Source: JACMLD01 sp044223995
GTDB taxonomy: Bacteria; Bacteroidota; Bacteroidia; Chitinophagales; Chitinophagaceae
Reading direction: 5' to 3'
NCBI GenBank assembly: GCA_044223995.1
Contig: JBGALE010000001.1
Span: 1,240,001-1,304,000 of the forward strand
DNA: 64,000 nucleotides
In this document: piece by piece, positions 8,281 through 17,750 of the stretch
Layout: the number at the start of each line of letters is the position of its first letter
How positions within the stretch are numbered: position 1 is the stretch's first letter
Translations under genes and position numbers: made by a program
Notes under the pieces: generated by a model
Database searches by the model: none
Told to the model about the DNA's origin: nothing
The model's input: only the letters and a program-made list of their open reading frames with translations

Positions 8281-9465
8281 ATGTATTTACTGGAGTTTTC
8301 ATTATCCGCTTTCGGGCAATTCGTGCAAATTATTTTGTGGATTAGCCTGCCTTTTACAATTATATGCATGGTGATTGCCACCATCCTGCATTACAGGAGA
8401 AAGAAAAGAGAATCGGATTTTGGCTTCTCACTTCCCCCCCAGGAGTTATCGGTCGGGTTTTCAGGCGATATGGTGCCAGCTCCCATGCTTAAAATGAATG
8501 TTATGGGTAATCATGAAGAAAAACAATACGAACAGCAATTGTATAAAACGAGGGAGAAATACCACCTGCTGGAAGGTGCTTTCAGAAAACTCCAGGAAGA
8601 TTATTCGAACCTGATGTGCAAGGTGAATGACGATGACAATGATACATCAAAACAACAAATTACGCTGCTGCAATCGAAGGTAAGTTCCTATGAAAATGAA
8701 ATTGCGCAGTTGCAGGATATGCTGAAAGGGATGGAAGGAAATAAAGCTGCCGATCATTCATTGGAAGATTTGCAGGATAAATTTGAAAAAACAGTTATTG
8801 AGCTGAATAATTTACAATCAGCTTTCCAGGAATTATCTGCTGAACATGACTCGCTGAAGACAGAACTGGCACAAAAGGAGCATGACATTAAAAATATGTC
8901 GGTAAAACTGGAACAAGTGGCTAAAGAACCAGTTTCCTGCAGCGCCGATGTCAGCGCCTTGCAGGATATCGTGCAGGAAAAGAAAGCACAGATCGATTTT
9001 TTACAGCACCAGCTCGATCAGCGTATTCAGGCATTTCACCAATCGGAGCATAAATTGTCTGAAACAAGCCATACGATAAGCGGATTACAGGAAGAGGCCA
9101 ATCGCTTACAATCGGGCATGAAGGAATTACTACAGCGTTGTGAAGGCCTTGAACAAATCAATTATTCGCAAAATATCACCGTTGGGATGCTGGAAAACCG
9201 TTGTGCTGAATTGCAGCAGGAGAACACCACCTTATTTGATACCATTGCTGACAGTAGTCAGCATGTGAACCAATTAGAAGAAGAGCTGGCCCGCTGGCAG
9301 CAACGCGCCAAATCATTTGAAGAAAAATGGGAACAAAATAGCCTCCTCATATCGCGCATTTACAGGGAACTGACCCTATCTGTTGGCAATGATGGCGCCA
9401 CTGGTGAGTCGGGCGCTATTATTACCATCCGGGAAAACGGGCAGGAAGAAATGGCTGTTGCGTGA
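8281..9465 (+). CDS. membrane-anchored coiled-coil protein, function unknown
   Basis: The 394-residue product has one N-terminal membrane segment (about residues 12-38, IILWISLPFTIICMVIAT) followed by RRKKR, which predicts a cytoplasmic bulk. From about residue 80 to 365 it is almost continuous heptad-rich coiled coil with many Gln, Glu, Lys and Leu. The tail is Gly/Glu-rich. Such anchored rods occur in envelope-associated scaffolds of Bacteroidota, but no family is recognised. The ATG at 8281 is the only plausible start. It ends 11 nt from the convergent DUF1684 gene. Confidence 0.8.
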   Translation: MYLLEFSLSAFGQFVQIILWISLPFTIICMVIATILHYRRKKRESDFGFSLPPQELSVGFSGDMVPAPMLKMNVMGNHEEKQYEQQLYKTREKYHLLEGAFRKLQEDYSNLMCKVNDDDNDTSKQQITLLQSKVSSYENEIAQLQDMLKGMEGNKAADHSLEDLQDKFEKTVIELNNLQSAFQELSAEHDSLKTELAQKEHDIKNMSVKLEQVAKEPVSCSADVSALQDIVQEKKAQIDFLQHQLDQRIQAFHQSEHKLSETSHTISGLQEEANRLQSGMKELLQRCEGLEQINYSQNITVGMLENRCAELQQENTTLFDTIADSSQHVNQLEEELARWQQRAKSFEEKWEQNSLLISRIYRELTLSVGNDGATGESGAIITIRENGQEEMAVA

Positions 9466-9476
9466 GAAAGAACTGT

Positions 9477-10073
9477 TTAGTGTTTTGATTTTCCAAAATT
9501 CATTTCGCCTGCTCTCATTTCAAACAATAAATTATTTTCTTTTGGAGGAATGGGACAGGTATAGCCCGGCCTGAATGCACAGTAAGGATTATATGCTTTA
9601 TTAAAATCTATCTTCAGCGTTTTTTCTGCTGTAATATCCGATACAACAAAATCAATATACCTTCCACCGCCATAACTGGCAGTGCCGCTGCCGGCATCTG
9701 TAAAAGGAATAAAGAAATCATCCTTGTGATCGGAAGAATTCAACAGGAACCCCAGTTGATAACCGTATAGTTTGTATTCCTTGCCCCAAAAATTAAAAGT
9801 CAGCAATACATATTTAATGGCTTGCTTGGTGATGCCGCCGGATGTGGCCATCGGGAAAAATTTTTCATGAGTCAGCATCTCCACTTTTGCAGTTACCCTG
9901 TAAAAGGGATCGATGGGATAGAATTTTACAAAGGCAGTATCGTCCTGTATAATCGCATACAGGTCTTTTTTATAATCAGACTGGAATTGAAGAATGCTGT
10001 CTTTGTAGGGTGATTGGCTAAAGCCGTGCCTGCAACAGGTAATGCAGAGTAATAAAAGGCAGAGGTATTTCAC
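9477..10073 (-). CDS. DUF1684 domain secreted protein
   Basis: The product shows the DUF1684 C-terminal hallmark: GGRYIDF, then DFNKAYNPYCAF, then CPIPPKENNL and MRAGE. With a GTG start at 10073 it has 198 residues and opens with a good signal peptide (VKYLCLLLLCITCC then RHGFSQ), possibly with lipobox-like cysteines. I prefer this GTG to an upstream TTG at 10121, because the sequence between them contains TATCTTTC (minus strand, 10092-10099), one mismatch from the -7 element. DUF1684 proteins are of unknown function. Confidence 0.85.
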   Translation of the reverse strand: MKYLCLLLLCITCCRHGFSQSPYKDSILQFQSDYKKDLYAIIQDDTAFVKFYPIDPFYRVTAKVEMLTHEKFFPMATSGGITKQAIKYVLLTFNFWGKEYKLYGYQLGFLLNSSDHKDDFFIPFTDAGSGTASYGGGRYIDFVVSDITAEKTLKIDFNKAYNPYCAFRPGYTCPIPPKENNLLFEMRAGEMNFGKSKH

Positions 10074-10282
10074 GCAATGAATATTTAGGGCGAAAGATAA
10101 TACAAAAACAAAAGGATACAAGGCTTGTCGCCAGGGCTATAAAAAATTTAAGAAACCGGGTTAACGGCTATCAATGAATAGCAGGAAATGCCCTTTTATA
10201 CCGGCTTATTTTTCAATCCACAGGTTCTTCACAGGCATAAACAATCACCCCTAAATTCCAAATTCCACGTTAACTTGCGTGC

Positions 10283-11077
10283 ATGCAGGCATACCTTCAG
10301 TTACTTCAGCATATTTTGGATACGGGTGTTTCAAAAACCGACAGAACTGGAACGGGAACAACCAGTTGTTTCGGGTACCAGATGCGGTTTGATTTGAGCA
10401 AGGGTTTCCCGCTGGTAACCACCAAAAAGCTTCACCTGAAAAGCATTATCTACGAATTGCTCTGGTTCCTGAAAGGAGATACCAATATTGGCTACCTGAA
10501 AGAACATGGCGTACGTATCTGGGACGAATGGGCCAATGAAAATGGCGATCTCGGCCCTGTTTACGGCAAACAATGGCGCAGTTGGGAAGGGGCCGATGGA
10601 AAAGTTTACGATCAGATCAAAGATGTGATCACCCAACTGAAGAAAAACCCAGATAGCCGCAGGATGATTGTCAGTGCCTGGAATGTGGCCGAACTTCCAC
10701 AAATGGCGCTTATGCCCTGTCATACTATTTTCCAGTTTTATGTTTCCGAAGGAAAACTGAGTTGCCAGTTGTACCAGCGCAGTGCGGATGTTTTCCTGGG
10801 GGTACCATTTAATATCGCATCGTATGCATTGCTGACGATGATGATGGCACAGGTAACCAACCTGCAATTGGGTGATTTTGTACATACGTTTGGAGATGTA
10901 CACATCTACAGCAATCATATGGAACAGGTAAGGCTGCAACTGAGCCGCGATCCTTATCCTCTTCCAACTATGAAACTAAATCCTGCTGTAAAAGACATTG
11001 ATGGTTTTAGTTTCGACGATTTTACACTGGAAAATTACCAGAGTCACCCCGCTATTAAAGCACCCGTGGCCGTATAA
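10283..11077 (+). CDS. thyA: thymidylate synthase
   Basis: Converts dUMP and methylene-THF to dTMP and DHF. At 264 residues it has the same length as the E. coli enzyme, and the catalytic cysteine falls at residue 146 in LMPCHTIFQF. RTGTGT near residue 21 and the SADVFLGVPFNIASYALL block are also canonical. It is followed after 52 nt by folA, which regenerates THF from the DHF produced, a classical pairing. No clear -7 match precedes it. Confidence 0.98.
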   Translation: MQAYLQLLQHILDTGVSKTDRTGTGTTSCFGYQMRFDLSKGFPLVTTKKLHLKSIIYELLWFLKGDTNIGYLKEHGVRIWDEWANENGDLGPVYGKQWRSWEGADGKVYDQIKDVITQLKKNPDSRRMIVSAWNVAELPQMALMPCHTIFQFYVSEGKLSCQLYQRSADVFLGVPFNIASYALLTMMMAQVTNLQLGDFVHTFGDVHIYSNHMEQVRLQLSRDPYPLPTMKLNPAVKDIDGFSFDDFTLENYQSHPAIKAPVAV

Positions 11078-11129
11078 CATTGAATGAAACCGAGAAAGAA
11101 ATATTTCCTCACCAAGCGTTTGATAGCTC

Positions 11130-11636
11130 ATGATAATTACACTGGTTGCCGCTGCATCTGAAAACAATGTGATTGGAAAAGACAACCAGTTGTTGTGGAA
11201 CCTCCCCAACGATACCAAGTTTTTTAAGAATACTACCTGGGGCATGCCGGTGATCATGGGGAGAAAAACATTTGAATCGCTGAATAACAAACCACTGAAC
11301 GGCCGTTTTAATGTAATCATTACCCGCAACCCGCAGAACATAAAAACGGATGGGCATATACGTATCGCTGCCAACTTGCAGGAAGCAATTCATATAGCCG
11401 GGGAAACAGATGCAAAGGAAGCTTTTATTGTCGGCGGCGGACAAGTGTATGCAGCATCATTGCCCATCGCCAGTAAGATTGTACTTACAAGGGTACATGC
11501 GGTGGTACAGGGTGATTCGTATTTCCCTGTATTCAGCGAAAAGGATTGGAAATTATTTTCCAGGCTTGATTTTCCTGCCGACGAAAAGCACCAATATGCG
11601 TATAGCTTTGAAGTATGGGAACGCATCAGGCACTGA
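11130..11636 (+). CDS. folA: dihydrofolate reductase
   Basis: Reduces DHF to THF with NADPH. The 168-residue product has the DHFR signatures VAAASENNVIGKDNQLLWNLPND (substrate site, with Asn-Asp at the acid position), MGRKTFES (NADPH-binding) and IVGGGQVYAASLP. Length is normal. It follows thyA closely on the same strand; the two enzymes form the thymidylate cycle. The start ATG gives MIITLVAAASENN, as expected for the family. Confidence 0.97.
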   Translation: MIITLVAAASENNVIGKDNQLLWNLPNDTKFFKNTTWGMPVIMGRKTFESLNNKPLNGRFNVIITRNPQNIKTDGHIRIAANLQEAIHIAGETDAKEAFIVGGGQVYAASLPIASKIVLTRVHAVVQGDSYFPVFSEKDWKLFSRLDFPADEKHQYAYSFEVWERIRH

Positions 11637-11673
11637 GCGGGAACATTTCTGATTTTAATATTTAACCATCACT

Positions 11674-12471
11674 GTGTATTCTGTTTTTCAACTTGCCCTG
11701 AAATATATCCGCTATTACAGCACAGCCTCCAACGGTAAGGGGCATGGTACGCATTCACCTTTTGTATATGATTTTATCAGGCGGGTATTAAATGATCGTG
11801 AAATATATCCTGCTTATGAAAAGGTGGAAGGGCTTCGTCATTCGCTGAGGAAAGACATGCGGTTATTGGATATTGCTGATTATGGTGCAGGTTCGGTGGA
11901 TGGCAGCCATAGCAAAAGAAGCATTGCTTCCATTGCCAGCCGTGCAGCGAAGCCGGCAAAATACGGGCAAATACTATACCGTATGGTAAAATATTATGGG
12001 CCCTCCAATATACTCGAACTTGGCACGTCGCTGGGCATCACGACGGCATACCTGGCGCTTGCAAATGAGACAGCACATGTTACCACCATCGAAGGTGATA
12101 AAAATATTGCGGCGGTGGCTAGTCATAATTTTAATGGGCTGGGTATAAAAAATATTACACTGGTGAATGAGCCTTTTGATGATTGCCTGGAAAGCATTCT
12201 CCGACAAAAAGAAAACATTGATCTTGTATTCATTGATGGCAATCACCGCTTCGAACCAACCTACCGCTATTTTATACAACTATTAGCGCATATAAAAAAT
12301 GGTTCAGTGATGGTATTTGATGATATCCACTGGAGCAGCGAAATGGAAACCGCGTGGAAGAAAATCAAAGAACATCCGGCCGTGATGCTGACCATCGATT
12401 TGTTTTTTATCGGGCTGGTTTTTTTCAGGGAGGAGAATAAAGTAAAGCAACATTTCACTATACGATTCTAA
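11674..12471 (+). CDS. class I SAM-dependent methyltransferase
   Basis: The 265-residue product has a Rossmann-type SAM fold: motif I is ILELGTSLGITTAYLALA (about residues 113-130), the acidic strand-2 end is TTIEGD, and motif post is LVFIDGNHRFEPTYRYF, which resembles catechol-O-methyltransferase-like enzymes. The N-terminal 100 residues include a GHGTHSPFVYDF block common in Bacteroidota homologues. Start is a GTG at 11674. Substrate is unknown; position behind folA by 37 nt suggests cotranscription rather than functional linkage. Confidence 0.85.
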   Translation: MYSVFQLALKYIRYYSTASNGKGHGTHSPFVYDFIRRVLNDREIYPAYEKVEGLRHSLRKDMRLLDIADYGAGSVDGSHSKRSIASIASRAAKPAKYGQILYRMVKYYGPSNILELGTSLGITTAYLALANETAHVTTIEGDKNIAAVASHNFNGLGIKNITLVNEPFDDCLESILRQKENIDLVFIDGNHRFEPTYRYFIQLLAHIKNGSVMVFDDIHWSSEMETAWKKIKEHPAVMLTIDLFFIGLVFFREENKVKQHFTIRF

Positions 12472-12481
12472 AAGAATAGCA

Positions 12482-13273
12482 ATGAAGAAAATTGTATTTG
12501 TCATCCTGCTTCTTTCTGTCGGCATTTCCGTCCTGGCGCAGAATTTTAGTGTATATGAAAAGAAAGAATTGATCCAGGGCAGTGATACACTTCGCTACCG
12601 GATATTATATCCTGAAAATTTTGATGCCACCAAAAAATACCCGCTGTTGGTATTCCTGCATGGTTCGGGTGAGCGTGGAAGCGACAATGAAGCACCATTG
12701 AAAAATGGAGGTGATTTGTTCATACAACCAGGAAACCGCAAGGACTTCGAGGCGATCGTTATTTTTCCGCAATGCCCGGAGGGAATGACCTGGAACTATC
12801 TCGAATCGAATTGGGATGCTGCCAGTAACCACACCAAATTCAGTTTCCCGTTTAAAGAAAAACCCACCATACCCGCGGAGTTGACAAAAAAGGTAATCGA
12901 CAATTTAATAAAAGAAAAAATTGTTGATATAAAAAGAATATATGTTGCCGGGTTATCACTTGGCGGATTTGGCACGTTTGATATGATAGAGCGGTACCCG
13001 GGTTTTTTTGCGGCTGCCATTCCTATTTGTGGCGGCGGCAATACCAGCCTGGCAAAACGCATTGCAGGAAAGACTGCTGTATGGATTTTTCATGGTTCGG
13101 AAGATCCTTCAGTAGATGTCATTAATTCAAGGAACTACTATAAGGCACTGAAGCAACTGAAAGCAGATGTAAAATATACGGAATACCCCGGTGTTGGACA
13201 TACGAGTTGGTACAATGCTTTTGCCGAACCGGATTTATTGACCTGGCTGCTGTCGAAAAAGAAAAGAGGATGA
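12482..13273 (+). CDS. secreted alpha/beta-hydrolase (PHB depolymerase/esterase-like)
   Basis: The 263-residue product starts with a signal peptide (MKKIVFVILLLSVGISVLAQ, cleavage after AQ). It has an alpha/beta-hydrolase core: FLHGSGERG (oxyanion region), GLSLGGFGTFD (nucleophile Ser), GSEDPSV (acid Asp) and GVGHTSW (His). Such proteins are annotated as prolyl oligopeptidase-family or phospholipase/carboxylesterase enzymes. Substrate is unknown. It starts 10 nt after the methyltransferase gene, so it probably belongs to the same transcript. Confidence 0.88.
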   Translation: MKKIVFVILLLSVGISVLAQNFSVYEKKELIQGSDTLRYRILYPENFDATKKYPLLVFLHGSGERGSDNEAPLKNGGDLFIQPGNRKDFEAIVIFPQCPEGMTWNYLESNWDAASNHTKFSFPFKEKPTIPAELTKKVIDNLIKEKIVDIKRIYVAGLSLGGFGTFDMIERYPGFFAAAIPICGGGNTSLAKRIAGKTAVWIFHGSEDPSVDVINSRNYYKALKQLKADVKYTEYPGVGHTSWYNAFAEPDLLTWLLSKKKRG

Positions 13274-13355
13274 TACTGGTCAAAGAAAAGGCGGTTTGTA
13301 CACAAAATGCCCGTGACAAAAAAAATCTTATTATCTTACCACCGAACAACCCAAT

Positions 13356-14474
13356 ATGACAATAGGAGTTTTGACCGAACCAACATCCGAAACCCGTGTG
13401 TCACTCTTACCCGAAGCAGTGGCCATGCTCACAAAAAAATCAATGACTGTTTTGGTACAGGCAGGCGCCGGTACAAAGTCATTCGCGCCTGATGAAGAGT
13501 ACCTAAAAGCAGGTGCGCAGGTGAAATCAGCCGAAGACATTATTGCAGCAGCAGATATCATTTTAAGTATTCATGCGCCTGCATCTTCATTGTCCATACC
13601 AGCCGGTAAAGTGTTACTCGGCATTTACCAGCCACTGTATTCGTTCAGTCAAATGAAAGAATGGGCATCCAAAAACATTACATCATTTAGTTTGGATATG
13701 TTGCCGCGCACCACGCGTGCACAGAGTATGGATGTGCTGAGCAGCCAGGCGAATATTGCAGGTTATAAAGCCGTGTTGTTTGCTGCGGCTACCTATTCCC
13801 GTTATTTTCCCATGTTTATGACAGCAGCCGGTAGTATACCTCCGGCAAAAGTGTTGATACTGGGTGCAGGCGTAGCGGGGCTTCAGGCGATTGCAACGGC
13901 CAGGCGACTGGGTGCTATCGTAGAAGTATTTGATACCAGGCCTGCAGTAAAGGAAGAAGTAATGAGCCTCGGCGGAAAATTTGTAGAAGTGGAAGGTGCA
14001 GCCGATGTCAGCAAGGCCGGTGGCTATGCAGTGGAGCAAACACCGGAATTTATGGCAAAGCAGCAACAAAAGATAGCAGAGAGTATAGCAAAGGCCGATA
14101 TCGTAATCACTACGGCACAGATACCCGGTAAACCCGCGCCTGTACTAGTTTCCACGCCTATGATAAATGCCATGCGAAAGGGTTCAGTGATTATTGACCT
14201 GGCAGCGGCAACAGGTGGCAATACGGAACTGACAAAAAACAATGAAACGATTTATTACAATGGGGTAACAATAGTCGGCAATTCTGCGCTGGCAGCTTCC
14301 GTTCCTTCCGATGCGAGTAAACTGTACGGAAAGAATGTGCTGAACTTCCTGCAATTAATCACCAGCAAGGAAGGCGGTTTGCATCTTAACTGGGAAGATG
14401 ATTTGGTAAAGGGAAGTTGTATTACACACAATGGTGAAGTGGTGCATGAAAGGGTAAAGGCATTGATAAAATAA
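13356..14474 (+). CDS. pntAA: NAD(P) transhydrogenase subunit alpha 1 (NAD(H)-binding domain I)
   Basis: The soluble NAD(H)-binding subunit of proton-translocating transhydrogenase, which makes NADPH at the expense of the proton gradient. The 372-residue product begins like the AlaDH/PNT family (GVLTEPTSETRVSLLPEAV) and has the nucleotide-binding segment VLILGAGVAGLQAIATARRLG. It lacks the membrane segments fused to it in E. coli PntA; these are encoded by the next gene, 12 nt downstream. This is the three-gene form found in Rhodospirillum and many other bacteria. Confidence 0.95.
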   Translation: MTIGVLTEPTSETRVSLLPEAVAMLTKKSMTVLVQAGAGTKSFAPDEEYLKAGAQVKSAEDIIAAADIILSIHAPASSLSIPAGKVLLGIYQPLYSFSQMKEWASKNITSFSLDMLPRTTRAQSMDVLSSQANIAGYKAVLFAAATYSRYFPMFMTAAGSIPPAKVLILGAGVAGLQAIATARRLGAIVEVFDTRPAVKEEVMSLGGKFVEVEGAADVSKAGGYAVEQTPEFMAKQQQKIAESIAKADIVITTAQIPGKPAPVLVSTPMINAMRKGSVIIDLAAATGGNTELTKNNETIYYNGVTIVGNSALAASVPSDASKLYGKNVLNFLQLITSKEGGLHLNWEDDLVKGSCITHNGEVVHERVKALIK

Positions 14475-14486
14475 AAAACTGGTTTC

Positions 14487-14795
14487 ATGGATACTTTTTT
14501 AAATTTTATAGCGGCCAATGAGCAGACCATTTATATCGTGGCGCTAATGATCTTTCTTGGTATCGAAGTCATCGGCCGTGTGCCCAGCGTATTGCATACA
14601 CCACTGATGAGCGGCGCGAATGCCATTCATGGTGTGGTTATCATCGGGGCGATTATTGTGATGGGAAAAGCAGAAGCTGATAACTATGTGGCACTGGTAT
14701 TGGGTTTTTTGGCCGTGATACTCGGTACACTCAATGTGGTGGGCGGATTTGTCGTCACCGACCGCATGCTGGAAATGTTTAAAAAGAAAAAATAA
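14487..14795 (+). CDS. pntAB: NAD(P) transhydrogenase subunit alpha 2 (membrane)
   Basis: The 102-residue product has three to four membrane segments, including IVALMIFLGIEVIGRVP and ALVLGFLAVILGTLNVVGGF, and ends in DRMLEMFKKKK. This matches the PNTB_4TM domain that forms part of the proton channel of transhydrogenase. It is flanked at 12 nt by pntAA and at 41 nt by pntB. Confidence 0.94.
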   Translation: MDTFLNFIAANEQTIYIVALMIFLGIEVIGRVPSVLHTPLMSGANAIHGVVIIGAIIVMGKAEADNYVALVLGFLAVILGTLNVVGGFVVTDRMLEMFKKKK

Positions 14796-14836
14796 TCAGG
14801 TGTATTAATTCGACTTATTCATTATTATTTTAAAAA

Positions 14837-16273
14837 ATGGCTCCTACAATTTTAGTACTCTGCTATATTATCGGTTCCATCACATTTATACTGGGATTGA
14901 AAATGCTGTCGAATCCTGCTACGGCAAGGAGGGGAAACCTGGTGGCGGCAACGGGGATGACGATTGCTATATTTGGAACCATATTTTTATACAAGGATGA
15001 ACAGGGCAATGCGTTGCACAACTATGGCTGGATTTTTTCAGGATTGCTCATTGGTGCCATAGCTGGAACGCTGGCTGCGAAAAAAGTGAAGATGACGGCT
15101 ATGCCTGAAATGGTCAGCCTCTTCAACGGAATGGGTGGCGCCTGCGCAGCATTGATTTCTGCGGTTGAATTTTATCACGTGTACGAAACCAATAAAGCAG
15201 GTGGTGGAGATTTGCCATTGTCGCAATATGTTTCCATCGGTCAATACCTCACCATCATTGCAGGCGCCATCATTGGTACCGTTTCTTATACAGGAAGTAT
15301 TATTGCATGGGGTAAACTAAACGGAAGGGTCAAAGATTTTTCTTTTAAAGGCCAGCATATTTTTAACCTGCTGATCTTGGCAACTACAATTGTGCTGGCA
15401 GTTGTTACTTACAACAGTACGTTGACGGGTTCGATGAAAATATTTTTCATCACTGGACTTTTTGCCTTTGTATATGGTATTTTTTTCGTGCTGCCTATTG
15501 GCGGTGCGGATATGCCTGTTGTCATTTCACTGCTCAATTCATTTACCGGTGTAGCCGCAGCCTGCGGCGGATTTTTATACAACAATAAAGTGATGCTCAC
15601 CGGTGGTATACTGGTAGGGGCAGCAGGTACCTTGCTCACGATCCTGATGTGCAAAGCCATGAACCGTTCCCTGAAGAATGTATTGATTGGTTCATTTGGT
15701 GCTACTGCTGCAGCCAGCAGCGGCGCCCGAAAAGACCAGGGCAGTTATAAAGAAATTACACTCAGTGATGCAGCGATGGTGATGACTTATGCCAACAAAG
15801 TAATGATTGTGCCGGGTTATGGATTGGCCGTAGCACAAGCGCAACATGCCTGTCATGATTTGGAAAAATTATTGTCCGATAAAGGAGTGGATGTTAAATA
15901 TGCCATTCATCCTGTAGCAGGACGTATGCCCGGCCACATGAATGTATTGCTGGCAGAAGCCGATGTGAGTTATGACAAGCTCCTCGAAATGGAACAGGCC
16001 AATGAAGAATTTTCAACGACAGATGTAGTACTGGTATTGGGCGCGAATGATGTAGTGAATCCGGCGGCGAAAACAGATCCTGCCTCACCAATATACGGAA
16101 TGCCGATACTGGATGTAGAACTGGCAAAAAACTGCATCGTCAACAAACGCAGTATGAAGCCCGGTTATGCCGGTATTGAAAACGATCTATTCTTCCAGCC
16201 AAAAACATCGATGTTGTTTGGCGACGCCAAAAAAGTATTGCAGGATTTGATTGCAGAGATAAAAAACCTGTAA
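14837..16273 (+). CDS. pntB: NAD(P) transhydrogenase subunit beta
   Basis: The 478-residue product has about nine membrane segments up to residue 280, then the NADP(H)-binding domain III with VPGYGLAVAQAQHA, HPVAGRMPGHMNVLLAEA and LVLGANDVVNPAA. It completes the transhydrogenase encoded by the two preceding genes. Together with thyA and folA upstream it suggests a transcript that couples NADPH supply to folate reduction, although that link is inference. Confidence 0.95.
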   Translation: MAPTILVLCYIIGSITFILGLKMLSNPATARRGNLVAATGMTIAIFGTIFLYKDEQGNALHNYGWIFSGLLIGAIAGTLAAKKVKMTAMPEMVSLFNGMGGACAALISAVEFYHVYETNKAGGGDLPLSQYVSIGQYLTIIAGAIIGTVSYTGSIIAWGKLNGRVKDFSFKGQHIFNLLILATTIVLAVVTYNSTLTGSMKIFFITGLFAFVYGIFFVLPIGGADMPVVISLLNSFTGVAAACGGFLYNNKVMLTGGILVGAAGTLLTILMCKAMNRSLKNVLIGSFGATAAASSGARKDQGSYKEITLSDAAMVMTYANKVMIVPGYGLAVAQAQHACHDLEKLLSDKGVDVKYAIHPVAGRMPGHMNVLLAEADVSYDKLLEMEQANEEFSTTDVVLVLGANDVVNPAAKTDPASPIYGMPILDVELAKNCIVNKRSMKPGYAGIENDLFFQPKTSMLFGDAKKVLQDLIAEIKNL

Positions 16274-16296
16274 AGTCAATTATAGTTTATAGTACT

Positions 16297-16304
16297 TAGT
16301 TTTG
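16297..16304 (+). promoter_or_regulatory. -7-like element overlapping the start of the RsmF-like gene
   Basis: TAGTTTTG is an exact TAnnTTTG match. Its last three bases are the TTG start codon of the following frame. If it works as a promoter, translation must begin further in, perhaps at GTG 16308 as a leaderless message. Confidence 0.35.
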
Positions 16305-17684
16305 CCTGTGCAAATTCCTTCATCTCTTATTGAATCATTGCAGCATGTCAAAGGCTTCGACCGCGAAGCATTTGAAAAAGTGCATGCCAGTGGTGAACAG
16401 GTGACTTCCATTCGCCTGAATCCCGCCAAAATGAAGGATGCACTATCATTGATGCCATATTCACCACAACCGGTGCCATGGTCTTCCCATGGATATTATC
16501 TGTCTGAAAGGCCATCATTTACATTTGATCCGCTTTTTCATGCGGGCGTATATTATGTGCAGGAAGCTTCCAGTATGTTTTTAGAACAGGCATTGCGCCA
16601 AACAGTTGATTGTTCAAAGTCATTGCGCGTGCTTGATTTGTGTGCAGCACCTGGAGGAAAATCAACGCTGGTACAATCGCTGATAAACAATAGCAGCCTG
16701 CTGGTGAGCAATGATGTTATCAAGTCAAGGGCCGCCATTCTTAGTGAAAATATGACCAAGTGGGGCGCTGCCAATGTAGTAGTGACGAATAATGATCCAA
16801 AAGATTTTGCCAGGCTGGAAAATTACTTTGATGTCATTGTCATCGATGCACCCTGCAGCGGCAGTGGTTTGTTTCGCCGCGATCCGGAAGCGGTCGGGGA
16901 ATGGAGTGAAAACAACGTGGCCTTGTGCAGCCAGCGCCAGCAACGCATTATCGCAGACGTGTGGCCTGCCCTGAAACAAGATGGTATATTAATCTATTCC
17001 ACCTGTTCCTATAGTATGGAAGAGGATGAGATGATTCTTGACTGGATACTGGATGAATTGGAAGCAGAGTCTATTCCACTGCAGACGGAACCATCATGGA
17101 ATATTATTGAAACAAATTCAGCCAAACATGCGGCGCCTGCTTATCGTTTTTACCCGGATAAAGTAAAAGGAGAAGGTTTGTTCATTGCAGCAGTAAAAAA
17201 AACAGGTGGTGATGCGGAACCAGCGGATAATACTACTAAGAAAAAAAAGCAGGAAGAACTGAATAAAAAGGAAAGAGAACTTGTCAGGCCCTGGCTGGAT
17301 AGGAACTATGATTATTACCTGTTTCACCACGGAGAGGAGATCATTGTGGTACCGGAACAATTCCGCCCGGATATAGCCATTTTGCAAAATGCATTGTATA
17401 TCAAAAAAGCCGGCGTGGCCGCCGGAAAGCTGACTGCAAAAGAGTTACTGCCTGCGCACGAACTTGCCTTGAGCACCATCGGCAGCGCCAATATTGTTAG
17501 TGTTCCGTTAAACAGGGATCAATCCATACAATATTTGCGGAAAGAAGAAGTTCAGGTGGATACTAACCAGAGAGGCTGGGCGTTGGTACAATACGAGGGA
17601 CATGCCCTTGGATGGGTGAAATTATTACCAAACAGGGTTAACAATTATTATCCGAAAGAATGGCGTATTTTAAAGGCTCTTTAA
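16302..17684 (+). CDS. rRNA cytosine-C5-methyltransferase (RsmF/NOL1-NOP2-Sun family)
   Basis: The 460-residue product carries m5C-methyltransferase motifs: SAM motif I DLCAAPGGKST, motif IV DAPCSGSGLFRRDPEA (with a catalytic-cycle Cys) and motif VI STCSYSMEEDE (second Cys). A C-terminal part of about 150 residues after the Lys-rich linker KKKKQEELNKKERELV resembles the RNA-binding tail of RsmF-like enzymes and ends with GHALGWVKLLPNRVNN. The target is presumably a 16S rRNA cytosine; the exact base is not readable. Start is TTG at 16302 or GTG at 16308; no ATG exists near the N-terminus. Confidence 0.9.
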   Translation: MPVQIPSSLIESLQHVKGFDREAFEKVHASGEQVTSIRLNPAKMKDALSLMPYSPQPVPWSSHGYYLSERPSFTFDPLFHAGVYYVQEASSMFLEQALRQTVDCSKSLRVLDLCAAPGGKSTLVQSLINNSSLLVSNDVIKSRAAILSENMTKWGAANVVVTNNDPKDFARLENYFDVIVIDAPCSGSGLFRRDPEAVGEWSENNVALCSQRQQRIIADVWPALKQDGILIYSTCSYSMEEDEMILDWILDELEAESIPLQTEPSWNIIETNSAKHAAPAYRFYPDKVKGEGLFIAAVKKTGGDAEPADNTTKKKKQEELNKKERELVRPWLDRNYDYYLFHHGEEIIVVPEQFRPDIAILQNALYIKKAGVAAGKLTAKELLPAHELALSTIGSANIVSVPLNRDQSIQYLRKEEVQVDTNQRGWALVQYEGHALGWVKLLPNRVNNYYPKEWRILKAL

Positions 17685-17750
17685 AATGGCTTTTATTTTA
17701 CCTGTTTAGACAAAAAATTTTCATATTTGCAAGTCGCACAAATCCAACGT

